From Euryodendron excelsum (lineage: Eukaryota > Streptophyta > Magnoliopsida > Ericales > Pentaphylacaceae): a stretch of 64,000 nucleotides of DNA. Both the position numbers and the translations under genes were made by a program. Positions 25,858 to 39,800 of the stretch are shown here, in pieces (within the stretch, counting starts at the first letter, position 1; the number at the start of each line of letters is the position of its first letter). The notes beneath the pieces were generated by a model that was given only the letters and a program-made list of their open reading frames with translations, did not search any database and was not told the DNA's origin. The DNA lies in assembly GCA_033060915.1 (NCBI GenBank), contig CM065392.1, positions 5,795,501-5,859,500 on the forward strand. Direction: 5' to 3'.

Positions 25858-28800
25858 CATTTGACTTTTCTGTTCATCAATAGAGATGCAAAGCTATAAT
25901 TGAATTTCATCCGTGTGAAACTGAATATAAAATTTCTCTTACCTAATTGATTATGTGAAATGATATCGATTTACGTAACTGTGACAGAGCATGTTGAAGA
26001 TATTGTGGCACTGCTGTTCAAATATATTCACCTCTTGCAACAGTCTGGTCCTTGCAAATGGATATTTGATGAGGTATGTAGACGGTTCGTGAACCAGACT
26101 TTCGTACACCATTAATGTGTATTCAGTTGGTGAAAATTGCATTCATTACACTTGATGGAGCCAATGCAGGTTATCACTGGGAATTGAGTCAAGTATTGAA
26201 TTGTTGTTGCTTTGCTCATGGCAGAAGGGACACACAACTAGTATTTTTGTTTACTTAAATGAGGAAGTAGCATGTGGATACATTTGTAAATATGGTTGCG
26301 TAAATATAGATTTTCTCACTGCCACTGATATTGAGGAGGTGTTAGATTTCTTAGATGTTCCTCTCAAACAGTTGCCTTATTCTTGGCTTACAGCATGGTG
26401 GAAAATTTCCATACAAAGATGGTTATCATTTCAAATGCAATCCATTTATTGATTTGTAAGACACTCTTGGCAATGTGATTGGAAACTACTCGAATCCCCT
26501 TAAACTTCATGTATGCTTAGAAGTGGTGAATGTTCCTTTCAGAAAGAGGGACTGTTTTGACAAACATTTTCTATGTCATGCTTCATAAGCTTTCTTAGAG
26601 TCCTATTCTGGAAGAAGCCATGGTCACCTAAGAAGCATAGATACAGACAAGGTACGGACACGGACACGGACACAGAACACGGCAATTTCGAAAAATGTGA
26701 ATATGGATACTGCCAAATTTTTTATTTTTTTATTTATTTCTATGTATATGAATGCAACATCCTTAAACCACCAAAAATAACTAAACAAGTTCATAATTAT
26801 AATACAGTGACTAACAAGTTAAGGATTTAAAGAATTTTGGGTATTTCCTGTTTTGATGTTTTAAAGTTTTGAAATTTATAAATTCAATTCAATGTAATAG
26901 TTTTAACAGTAACATTTCAATTCCGCCATGTGCCAAAAGCGTGTCCCTGACGTGTGCAGGAATTATCCACTGAAAAGATATTAATAAAACTATTGGATAC
27001 GCCAATTATTGTGTCCGACATATGTCTTGGTGTGTCCGAGGAATATGTGTATCCGACATGTGTGTTCATATTTTCTTTGGTTCATTTATTTATTTCTTTT
27101 AAGGGTCTATCTTGAGCTTGATTCCTCTTGGATTTCGGACCATTCTTTTAAGAGACTTGCGCAAAGTGCATATTTGTAATTTGTGAGCCTATTATCTAAA
27201 TGTTTTTGGGTTGGGCAAGAGTTGTTGCCATTGGACTTGCACAGGCCTGCATTACTGTATCCTATTTTCTATAGTTTTCACCATAGGAACTCAGTTGAGA
27301 GAAGTCTTAATGCCACCTTCTTAGGCTTGATTCCAAAGAAGGAAGGGGTGAAGGAATTAAAGGATTTCCAGCCAATTAGTTTAGTGGGATATTTCTATTA
27401 GTTCTTGGCTGAAGTGTTGGCTATCAGATTGAGGAAGGCGGTGAGCTTGGTGGCATCTAATTCCCAAAATGCTTTTGTGGGAGGTAGACAAATTCTTGAT
27501 GCGGTCATCATTGCAAATGAAGTTGTGGACTCATGAATGTGCAGTGAAGAGCCAGGAGTAAAATGTAAGCTGGATGTGAGTTGACCAACAGGCTATGACC
27601 ATGTGAGTTGACACTTATTGCTGTACACGTGGAGAGGATAGGTTTTGGGGATTGGTGGCCTTCCTGGATTCATTTATGTGGTTCTACAACAAGTTCATTT
27701 TGGTTGATGGAACACCAACAGGGTATTTCTCTAGTTCCAGGGGCTTGAGGCAGGGTGATCCACTATCTTCATTTTTTATTCATTCTGGTGATGGAAGCTC
27801 TTAGAAGGCTCCTTGTTAGGGTTGTTCAGGGGGTATGAAATCAGGTTTTGAAGTGGGTTGTTCGGGGGGTATGAAATCAGGGTTTGAAGTGGGAAGAAGA
27901 GGTGAGACGGAAGTGATATCTCACTTATTGTTTGTAGATGACACAGTAATCTGTTGCAGGGTAGATGAAGAGGAGTTAAGATACCTCAAATGCATTTTCA
28001 TATGCTTTGAAGCAGTTTAAGGGCTTAAAGCTAATGTGGGGGGAAAAGTGAGTTTATCCCTGGTATGAAAATGTTGAGTTGATGAGACTTGAGGAAGTTT
28101 TGAGGTTCAAGTTCTGGGCTCTCTCAACCACTTATATGGGACTACCCCTGGGTGGAGAATAGATTGGCAAAGCTGCTTCAAAGGTACTTCAATTTGAGCA
28201 TTGTCATGGAAAGGGTGGAGAATAGATTGGCAATATGGAAGAGGCAGTATCTATCGAATGGCAACATGCTCACCCTTATAAAAAAAGAACATTATCAAGT
28301 TTACCTACCTATTTTATTTTTCTCTTTACTATTTTAGCTTCGGTGGCAGAGAGGCTAGAGAAGCTTCAGAGGAACTTAGTAGCATGGGATTATCAAGTTT
28401 GCCTACCTATTTTGTGGAGAAGTGTGGGAGATGAATTCAAGTACCACGTAGTAGCATGGGAATATGAGATAGAGCGTGGAGGCCCGTAGTAGTGGGGGTC
28501 TGGGATTCACCATTTCAGCCTCTTTAATCAGGCTCTTTTGGGCGAATGGTTATGGAGGTATTATGTGGAGGATGGAAGTTGTGGCATAGGTTGATCCACT
28601 GCAAGTATGGGTAAGAAGCAGGAGGGTAGATGTCAAAAGAGATCAGAGGATCTTGTGGTTTAGGGCTATGAAAGGAGTTAGGAGTGGTTAGCTTGATTTC
28701 CTTCCTCTTACTATATTTGTAATTGGCATTTGGCAATGCAAGGAAAGCCAGATTTTGGCATGATGTGTGGTGCAGAGACACTCCTTTGCCAAAAATGTCT

Positions 28801-31800
28801 CTAGATTTAGACAAGATAGCAGCATACGAGAATGCTGGGGTGGCAAATTATATGAGGCTTCACGAAGCAGGGGTTGTGTGGGAGCCTCTTTTCATACAGG
28901 CAGTGCATGATTGGGAGATAGAAGCATTTGGCACCTGTTTTAGCTTTTATTTGAAATAGTAGGGGCAAGTAGCATGAGAGATAGACTGGTTTGGTCAGAC
29001 AATGGGGTAAATTCACTGTCAAATCTTTCAATTATTTGCTTCAGGATGAGGAGGCAGGTAGAATCCCTTGGAGAAGTATTAGGAAGGTTTGCGTCCCAAC
29101 AAACATGTGTCTTTTGTATAGATAGCAGCGTTAGATGCCATTCTTACTTTGGAGAATTTGGGAAGACAGATAAGATGCATCCCAATTGGTGTTGTATGTT
29201 GTATGTGCAGAAAGGCTGAGGAATCAGTGAATCACTTACTGATGCATTGTAAGGTGGCTAGAGAGCTTTAGAACTTGTTGTTTTCCCTTTTTTGGCATCC
29301 ATTGGGCTATGCCATACTCAATGATTAATCTTTTAGAAAGTTTGGCAGGAGGTTGCCATGTAAATATGGTTAGAAAAGCTTGGAAAGTGGCCCCATTATG
29401 TTTGATGTGGTGCGTTTGGCGGGCACACAACTGATGCTTCGAGGAAGCGATTTTTGAGATTGATATACTTAGATTCAAGGAAATAAATTTCCATTTGTTT
29501 CCATTGATGCAACCAAAATGTTCTCATCTCCTAAGAGACCGAAACAAAACACTAGTGGAATAATGAAACTCCATTGTTTCACTCAAAACATGTCGGAACA
29601 TAGAGAAATGCACAAAACATAATACTATATACTGAAACAATATGTTATGGCAACACAAATTTAGAACTTTTCATAAATGTTGTACAACTTGTATTGAGAA
29701 AAATACAAAAGATTGTAATTTATTATATCTATATTTGTAACTTCTGAAATGTTTTTCAAACATCCCGAAACATTTTCGAAAACTTCATGTTTCCATGCCA
29801 ATGTAAACATCAAAACGAAACAAAATTTTGATCCTTGCTTTTAGCTTTGTTACAATGTTTTCATTTTTGGCTAAAAGAAACATTTTTTGTGAATCCTCTT
29901 TTGCTTTTGCTGACTTCATAGGAGCTCTTTCTTTTGTAAATGCGGTAGAGCATTCCTTTTGTTTAGGCATAGTGAACAAAGGACGCACCACCTACTTTGG
30001 TGCTCTTCAAAGTATCTTGCTTATCAATAATAAAAAATATATATATTGAGTCCATGTTCCTAGTCAATTTCATTGTGTCAGTATGGTTTAAGTTCAGTAG
30101 CAGATGAATGATGCTTAAATGACTACTGTTAACCTCTCAATTTTATTGGTTGATAAGTGGCAGCATGTATCTGTATAATGGTAGTGTGTTGTATTGACCT
30201 TCTCCACAAGCATCATTGCCTTCATTCATATTTACAGAAATGATAAGCTTTGTGCTATAAAATGAGTTTAAAGCAATGAGTTGATCTGGAAAGCATTTAT
30301 CAGGCTGATTTCTGGTTGGCAATGCAACCTCTACTATTTTTCATTATTAATTTTGAAGCTGTCTTTCTGATTGTAAGACATTCTTGATTTGTTAATGAAG
30401 CTTTCAGCCATTTGTGAGACGGTCTTCCACTATCAAGACAAAATTCAACCTATTGATTATGTGGTTAATGTTGCATCAAATATGCAGGTAATTTAAGTAG
30501 TCATTTCTACGTTTTCCCGCTGGGAGTAAGTTCTATCCAATTTACTCGTTGCAATATATATATTTTTTTATCACAATTCAGCATTTTGTTCATTTTGAGT
30601 AGAATAGAGAAGGATATGGAATGTGAATACAATACCAATATGGTTTGTCAACACAACAAAATTTCTGGAAAGGTTCATGGTCTCTTGTGCAAATTTCTGA
30701 GAAAACAGAAATTTGTAACAATGGAAGAAAGAAATGACAACTATAATTTTACATTTGACATACAGTTCCCTTATAACCCTCTTCAAATTCTTTTGTGGGG
30801 AAAATTTTTTTATTTTGGCATTCTGCTAGTCTGGAGTACCTTCCTGCCCTCTTATGTCTTGATCGTCTTCTGTTTCTTTCTTTCTTTTTTTTTAAAATAA
30901 AATTTTTTATTCTCTTTCAAAGAGGACAAAATAATGAAAATGCTCTTCTTTTGATTTTTCCTTATGGAATTTTCAGCCTTGAGATCCCACTTATCAGCCT
31001 ACTGGGGGTTGAGAAGTTGGCATGGCCCATGATTACCCAAATTGTCACCATGCTGTAAGCTTAATTGAGAAAGAATGAGTAATCATGTGATAAGCTCTGT
31101 TACTTGAACTCACAAGGGGTTGATTGGTTCCTAATGGATTAATTTCTTCATTTCATGACGTTTATTGTTTTTCACTCTGTCAGATGCATTCCTTCCAAAA
31201 AAGCTACTGAGCGCACAAGCTTGAGCTCAAATATCAAGCTCCCTCATAAATTGAGTAGAAGTCAATTTATTAGATACTCAATCTTGCTAAGGCTTGGTTT
31301 GGCTTAGTAAGCCCTGATTGCTTTAAGGCTTAACTTGTTGCGAATGTTGAATAAAGGAGGTTTGGTTACAACTTCGACTTATTTCAACGGTGTTTCGGAG
31401 TACTATATATTTTTAGAACAATGTGGAGTGGACACACTATCTCAGGCATGAGTCGCATGATGCAAGATATGCATTTCAGACTGACAAGATGCTGTTGGCC
31501 TGAATTTTGCACTCCTTTTCATTTTACATATTTAAGTCTATGTAGAATTTTCTGTAGGAGATATCGAAGTAGGCAAGTGGCGGGATTCCTTTTCATTTTA
31601 TATATTTAAGCCTTTTCCTACTTTAATGGTACTACAAAAAATTGCACTGCTGGTTTTAGAGAACCAGATATCGAAGTAGGCACGTGGCGGGATTCTCTTA
31701 AATTATCCTCCAAAGATGTTTCCCAAGGAGTACTTATGATCCACTTTTTGCATATTGTTATGCTAAAACTCCATTCTCTCTAGATTTTCATTCATTATAT

Positions 31801-33738
31801 TTGATTTTTTTTTCCCTCATTAGGTGACCTTTACAGAAATAAATAGAAAAAAATGTTTGGGATTGCATTGGATAGCTAAATTCACTGTTTTGGAACGTAA
31901 ATGTACCATATTTCGGAATGCCGTTCCAAAACGTTAATTGCTAGGGTATTAGAGTATTATGTTAAACATAGTTTTGGATCATAGCATGTCTACACTTAAA
32001 AGCAAGCTGAGTTCAGTCCAGTGGCTCGTCTCAATAAATAGGCTGTGCTTGAATGACTGGCCAAAATTCCACAAGCCTGAGTTGAGATTGAACCTAGCTC
32101 CTAAGCCACTGAGCGCAAGCTCCTTGTATTCAACTAGGTTCATCTTGTTTAAACCCAGCGATAGGGTGTGAACCTTCACCTTCATCTAACATATGTTAGT
32201 TTAATAATCTGAATCAATTGATCCAGAAAACTGTTCCATGTTCCGAAGGAGTATATTTAGAACCTTGTCATTTTTTAATAAATAGGCTGGAACTGATAAG
32301 TATCAAATTAATTTGATATTTCCTGGGGACATTTTTTTTGATTGGCTTCAGTGTAGTTTTTGCAAATTTTTTTTTTTTTTCGTTCCAAGATATATTTGAG
32401 AAGTTTAGCTTCTCTGACATCAACTGCTCATTTGAAATTATTTTTCAGTTGTATCCTCCTAAAGATTGGCTGGTGGGGTCATCCTTGCCCTCTAAATTCA
32501 GCCCTAGCATTATTCAATCAGTACTCAATGAGCTTACCCCAAACAATGTCAGGTGGGTTCATTGCTGCTCAGAGAAGCTCTAACTTATTGTATATGGACA
32601 ATGTTGCAGATACATGCCCTATGATTGACTCTTCCTTTTCTTTATATATTTGTTTTGTCCAGGACACTGCATGTAATATTGATATCCAATATGATCTTAA
32701 ATGAACTTTGGTTTTGACCTATAATAATAAATAGGCTGAAGAATTATTCAAACTTCAGTTTACACAGCATAAAGATCACTCTATACATTTCTGCACTACT
32801 TTATGTCATGCATTATATTTTATCTTAGTTATTGTTAGAAAGTTTCATTAGATACGAGAACCAAATAACGGAAACAGGAGTTAGCAGCACAAACAAATAA
32901 ATGATCGTATGTTGTCCTTTTATGACTACTTAATTAAAAAAACACACATGGAACACGCTTCATCTTCATGTAGACCAGAAACTATCCAGAGAGTTATGTG
33001 AGTAATACAGCTTCTGGGTAAATTGTTGTCTTCCTAATATTTGTGAATTAAATGTCATAAAGTTAAGTGTAGTTGATAATATGAGAATTTGAATTTCATC
33101 ATGCATCCAGGTTCCAAATGCAATTGCTTCAACTTATAACACATGGTTTAGCTGGTGTAATTTGAAAACACGATTAACGTGCCACTTATCTTGATGTTTA
33201 GGGAAGTTTAAACGCAGAGAACATCTGGCTTCAGTGGAAGACGCATTGAAACTTGTGCTAACATGCATTATTATGCTTTTTCTATATTATGGGGATTGTG
33301 GTATCATTTAGTTTAGAATTTTTTTAAATGAAGAAAAAGAAAGAGCCACTTTTAAAGGGAAGATGAAAATGATATTAATGGTGTATCCTAGTGTTCATAA
33401 CTGAAGACCAGCATATCTCAGTAATTATGTGAAGGTCTGAATACTAGCATATCTTATCACTTATCAAAAAATGTCTGAAGTTTGAACCCTGGACCTTGTA
33501 ATAGCCTTATGGTTTTGTCAGCCAGATATGATAGTCGGTTTAAAATTATAATAAACTATAATAACACATGCATATACATATATCTTGATGAGTAGAGTAC
33601 AGAATTAATACACGCCAAGAGGGTGCCACCCTGAATATCAAAGATACACAAAAAATTTAATAAAAAATGAACTATAAACCTTCCCCAAGCTTTAACTCCC
33701 CTATAAAGAATTAGATAATATAAAGAATCAGATAATAC

Positions 33739-33813
<75 letters not shown>

Positions 33814-36800
33814 CCCATGATCGAAGACAAGCAATTACCAGTGCATTTAATTGATGAGCCACTTCTTCCATTTTGTCTTAATCTCTATTGTCACTGGTGG
33901 TGTGGTTTTTGGTTGATTGGGTCTCTAGATATGTTCATATTATTAGCTTTATAAGAACCTAGGAAGCACTGATACTTGTAAGACGGTGTTGTACCTGTGT
34001 CAAACACGTGTTGGACACACATACTCGAACACTTTGGGAAACGTGTCGAACATGCTAATTAGTGTGTCCTATATTTTTGTTTATTTGCCGTTCGATGGAC
34101 ACGATAGAGACATGTATCCATTACTTAAATGCACATGAAACACATTTGCAAGTTTAAATTGTACACGTTTTCATCATGTTTTATGTTAAATGATGATTAA
34201 ATTAGTTATTGAATGGTTTTTTTCATGTTGAATTAGTATTGTTTTTTTTATATTTTTTATGGTTTGTGGATGTTACATTCATATATATAGCAAATAAAAT
34301 GCATAAGAAATATATTTTTTGCCGTATCTCCGCTATGTTTGTGACCTCATTTTTTCTAAATTATTGTGTCCGTACCTATGTCAGTGTCCATTCTTCTTAG
34401 ATAAGAATAGTCTTGTTTGCTGGATTGGATTGTGGTCTTGTATCTCCATATATTCACATTTCTATGTCTATTGCTTGTTGTGCTTGTTTATGGAAAAATA
34501 AATAACAAAAAGAATAAGGAGGGGTGTTAATTTGAGACTAACAAGGAATTGTATCAAAGCTCTATGACAAGAAGGTAGACTTGTTGGGGGTAAAAATGAG
34601 ATGTGAGAGATCATTGTTTAATGACAACGATAATTGTTAACTTCAAAAACTATGTAGGTTGTTTGCTATCAGTTGTATTGTTGATAATTGATATGGACAT
34701 GGATGTTACATGGCTGGTAATGGTGGATCTAATTTGGTTCAATACTAGTGAATTGGATGGCCTTGGATAGGGTTGTGGAAGTGACAATGGAGATTCTAAT
34801 GGAGAACTTCATAGTGGAGAAAGGTTTGGAAGGTTGATTGGTTCAATTGGAGACGGACTTGTACATCTGATACTGAGTTTACTCAATTTCTATCAGAGAT
34901 TAATGAACTGTCTCAATGAGAAGCTTCGTTTTCTATCAGAGATTAGACTTTGTCCTATTTGATTTTCCCTTTCTTTTTAAATTGTAAATTCAACATTTTA
35001 ATCTCTCTCGTGGACACAAGTGATTGTGTGATTGTTGCTTTACCTCACCAAGGGCACAATAGCCTAACAGATGAAATCATATTATGAGATAGGCATTTTA
35101 CGTTTTCGGTCCTTTAACAGGGGGAAAATTTATTACATGTTAACCAAAAGGAGCTGGAGAGTTATTTTATAATACTGCAGGGAGGTCCCTGTTATGGTCG
35201 GATTCTCAAGGGCGATCAACGTGACTTATGCTAATTATTTTCGTCAATTATGATAATCTTGATCAAACAATAGAAGAAAAGAGAAAGTCCTACAACTAGC
35301 GTTTATTCAATGATAATAGAAGGATACAACTATTGAAATATAAATACAAGACAAAATTCTAGATATAAGAAAAGGACCATGCTACCCCTAATAAACCTAT
35401 CAAAATTATACAAGGAAAATAAATGCATAATACATATCTTAACATCCCCCCTCAAACTCGTGATGCAAACCAATGAGGGTTTGTCAAGAAGGAAGCGAAA
35501 ATGTCTAATGGTGTGAAACTTCGTGAAGAAGTCCGCCAACTGCATAGTGGAGGAAACAAAGGGTAAAGAGAGTCCCAAGTTGAAGGTGGTGACTTACGAA
35601 ATGATAATCAATCAATCTTATTGTGTTTTGTGTGCTCCTAAAAAGCGGAATTATGGGCAATTTGAATAGCACTGTTGTTATCACAATACATAGGAGTAAA
35701 AAAGGAAACTCCTAAATCAGCATGCAATCATGACAACCAAACGTTGTGGGCTGTAGTAGTAGCCATAGAATGCAACAGAAGAACGAGCAACAACAATATG
35801 CTTTGTACTCTTTGAGGAAATAGGAGAATCACTTAGAAAAACACAAAAACCAGTGGTGGATTTACGATTAGTGGCATCACCTGTCCAATCAGATCATAAA
35901 AAAGCCTGAAATTCCAAGGAAGAAGTGGAAAAGAACAACAATATTTGATGCAAAGTACCCCAAAGATGGCACAAAATACAAAGAACAGGAGCCTAGAGAA
36001 CTGTAGTTAGAGAAGAGACAAACTGATGTACAACATGAACCGCATAGGCAATGTCAGGGCGTGTAACAGAACATAAACCAGACTACCAATGTACATTAGT
36101 CTCAACAGTACAAGAATCAAATAATCGAGCCTGTTAGATAACATGAGTAGCATCCTTGGACTAAGCAGAAGATAGCCTTAGAGACGAAGCCACCTTTATT
36201 CCTAGAAAAATAGCAAAGAGTACCAAGATTTTTCATCTCAGATTGCTGTTGTGACTGAGACTTGAAGGTATAAATACCTCCGTAATCTTCCCCATCAACA
36301 TATAAAACAAGAACAATTTGGCCAACAAAAGTAGAACAAAGAAAAAGTGCGGCACCATGATCACTGGAGCAAAACCTTATTTCACATATTACAATGGATA
36401 ATTTCCCAAATGATGCTCAAGGAGCTTATTTTAGACCATACAGAGCTTTCCTAAGTCTGCAAACCTCATCCAGAATAGGGGAGAGACCCAGAGGAGGAAG
36501 CATAAAATCTCCTTGGGCTAATTCACCATTCAGGAAAGCATTCTTGACATCTATCTATGAGGGTGCCCAGTTACATAAGCTGCAGCAGCAATACGAATGG
36601 TGGTCATCGTAGCAATAGGTGCAAAGGTTTGCTTAATATCAATGTCATATTCCTAAGCACAACACTTGGCAACCAATCTGGTTTTATACCTCTCCACAAA
36701 TCAAACAGCCGTGATTTTAGTCTTTTATACCCATCAGCAACCAACAACACACGTACCAAGACTTAAACAAGGTTCCATGTCCCAGTTTTGTGCATTGTAG

Positions 36801-39800
36801 AGAGTCCATCATTCATAGCATGTTGCCAAAAAGGACCAAGAGAAGCCTCCTTACAGGTGTTGGGTTCAAATAGAGAATGGATGGTCAATAAAAAAGAATA
36901 GAAATCAGAGGAATAACAATCGTTAGAGAAACCTAGGGGATTCAAACACTTACAAAAATTTGTAGGATAACTAAATGATGGAGGATTCACATCATCAGAA
37001 GCCAACGGAGACCGAGGCAAAAAAGATAAAGGAGTTGTGCCGGCAGAGGAATCAACCTTGTTACTGTTGCGAGAGTAAGTATTAATAAGAGGAGGGGAGC
37101 AACTGATAATGAAGAAGAGTGAGATAAAGGGTGAATACTTGCAATGTGTAAATTCCTAAATAATAATCTCTAGGAATATCATCAGGAAAAGGATCAATTT
37201 AAATGAAATCGGATCTACAAAAAGTTGTAGAAGTAGATGGATTGGAAGAGAAAGGAATTTGCCCTAAAAAGACTGCATGTGGAGTCATATAGAGATGTTT
37301 GGCAACAGGATCTTAGCAACTATACCCCTTTTGCCTTTCACCAGAACCTAGAAACACACATATAACAGAATGGGCAGACAACTGTGTGGTCAGTGTGATA
37401 GAGAAGAACAAAGCAAGTACATCCAAAAACACACAATGAAAAGCAATCAGGTTGTGTCCCATATAACCATTCAATAGGAGAAACATCAAAAGTAACAATG
37501 GAGCGAATGGACAGAACCAAGTCAAGCTGGTATGGACCCCTCTTCTTGTGGCAAAGATCTTACCATTTCTGCAGGAACTGGAGTTACATCTCTTTCCATT
37601 TCCGTTCAAGAGTTTCTGTCCCGGGCCTATGTTCCTTATTTGTCTTATGGTAAGGGGCTTAGTCAATCCCCGAAAAGTCATTTTAGGTGGTCCCTCCCAG
37701 GCATGGGGACCTTATAGCATGTAGTCTTCGATTAAAGAAACAGAATGTACAGGAAAGTAGGTGGTCTTTTTGTATCCTTTGTTTTTTCGTTGAAGAAAAA
37801 ATCTCCTCAAGTTCAGACCCTGAATGCCATACCTTGCTGAAGGCGATTCACAAGAGAGTCGCGCACAGAGAGTTGAGAGATATTAGTTAACATCAAAAGA
37901 GACAAATGACAAGTCATAATAGATCAACTGTCGGCCAAGGACATGTAGTGCCGTTGGTAGCCATAACAGTAGTAGAGGGAGAGGGAGATAAAGTAGAAAG
38001 AAACAAAGAAGGATCATTAGTCATACGGTGTGTAGCACTGGAATCAAATACTCAAGTGGTATGAGATATAGCCGAGGGAGTGGATGAAGACAATCCTATA
38101 AGAGAAGCAATGTATAAGGCATTTGGCTGATGCGTAGAAAGAAGTCTTTGCAATCTGGCTGCAGTTAGGGTGAAAGAGGTTGCTAATTGGGACTGATCAT
38201 CTCTAGATGAAGTAGGAGCTGCAAGTGCCTATCGCCACTTTTCTTCCAAGTCTGTTGCTTCCCATAACATGGCTTACCCAACAATTTCGGGGACTGAGCC
38301 TTCTAGTAATCCTTCTGATGATTGAAGCTGCACTCATCAATAGGGGCTCTAGTATGTGATCTGCTTTAGGAGTTGGTCTAGGGTTTAGGGGGGAACGGCC
38401 AAAACTATCTGACTCGCAGAGGAAGCAATCCCTTTCTTGAAGTAGCTTTAATGCGTATTTCTTCAGCCAGTAACTCATTCACACCACAATAAATTGAAGG
38501 AAGAGGACTTCGGTGATTAAGAGCCATCAAAATATGTACCAAGCTGTGCTCCTCTCTGTAAGTGCAATACAAGTTATTCTCACATAGACCTTTAGGTTTT
38601 GTAAAGGCCAATTGACTGCAGGGACCAGTCATAATGGAATATAATTCTTGTTTACTCTTATTTCTTTGGCTAGTTGTCTAGATATCATATTCTAATTCGA
38701 ACCTTTTGGCAAAGTTCGATTGGACATGCAGTCTGGATAGATAATCCCAAATTTTATTGCCTGTAGAGAACCTAGCCAAGTGAACACTGATAGATGTTCC
38801 ACAAAGTTATTGACCTAGGTAATAATCTTACTATTGTTGACTTCCCAGGTTGAGAGTAATTCGTCAAAATTTGTTGCCTTCATATCTACAGGAATCTTAG
38901 CATCCCCAGTAACATAAGTCCACGTGGGTTTTCCAAAAGAAATTTTTTCGTCACATATGCCCAATAGTATAATTATCACTATGTTACCTGGAACGCAGAT
39001 CATTTCGCTACGTTGAACGGGAACGGGAATGTGGTATGCCACTTATTCTAAAATATGGTACGTTAGGGGTAGACTTCTATAAAGTATACTATTAGAATTA
39101 AAGTATTTCTAAAAGAATTTTCTTTAATAATCATACATTTAATAAAAAATGATTTATGTTTTTTCAAATTAATCATTTAAAAACACATTCTAGGAGTATT
39201 ATGGCCCATTTTCTTGCATATTGTTATATCAAAATTTTATTCTTTCTATATTTTTGTTCATTATAATTGATTTTTTTCCCTCCGTTAGGTAACCTTTAAA
39301 GATATAAATAGAAAAAAAAGTTTGGGATCGCTTTAGATCGCTAGATTCACCGTTTTGGAACACTCGAGTACCATGTTTCGGAATGCTGTTCCAAAAACGT
39401 AATTCGCTAGGGTAGTAGATTATTATGGTAACATAGAATTATCATCAGTCAATCTTACACTAATGACTTGAAGAGAATCAGAATTTCCACTAGCCATAGA
39501 CAAAAAACCAGCAGCAACAGAGAAGAAACACATGCGGCAGCAAAGAAGAATAGTTGCAGCAGAAAAGAAGCAGAGAGAGATGAATTTGAACCTGCAGAGA
39601 AGCAAGAAAGGACCAGCAGAGAAGGAGAGACAGGAAGATGAAGCAGTGGAGCACCAGCAAGACAAAGAAGAAGAAACATAACCAATAATCCAACCCAGCA
39701 GCCAAGTCGTCATGTGTGAGAGATCCAAAGAAAAGAAGGAAAAGAAATCTAACTTGAATATAGGAGAGAGGGCTTTGATACCACGTTAACCTTGATCAAA

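Noticed and set aside
33470..33510. tRNA-like B box on the minus strand near GAACCCTGGACC
   Set aside because: No A box at the right spacing and no cloverleaf can be drawn.
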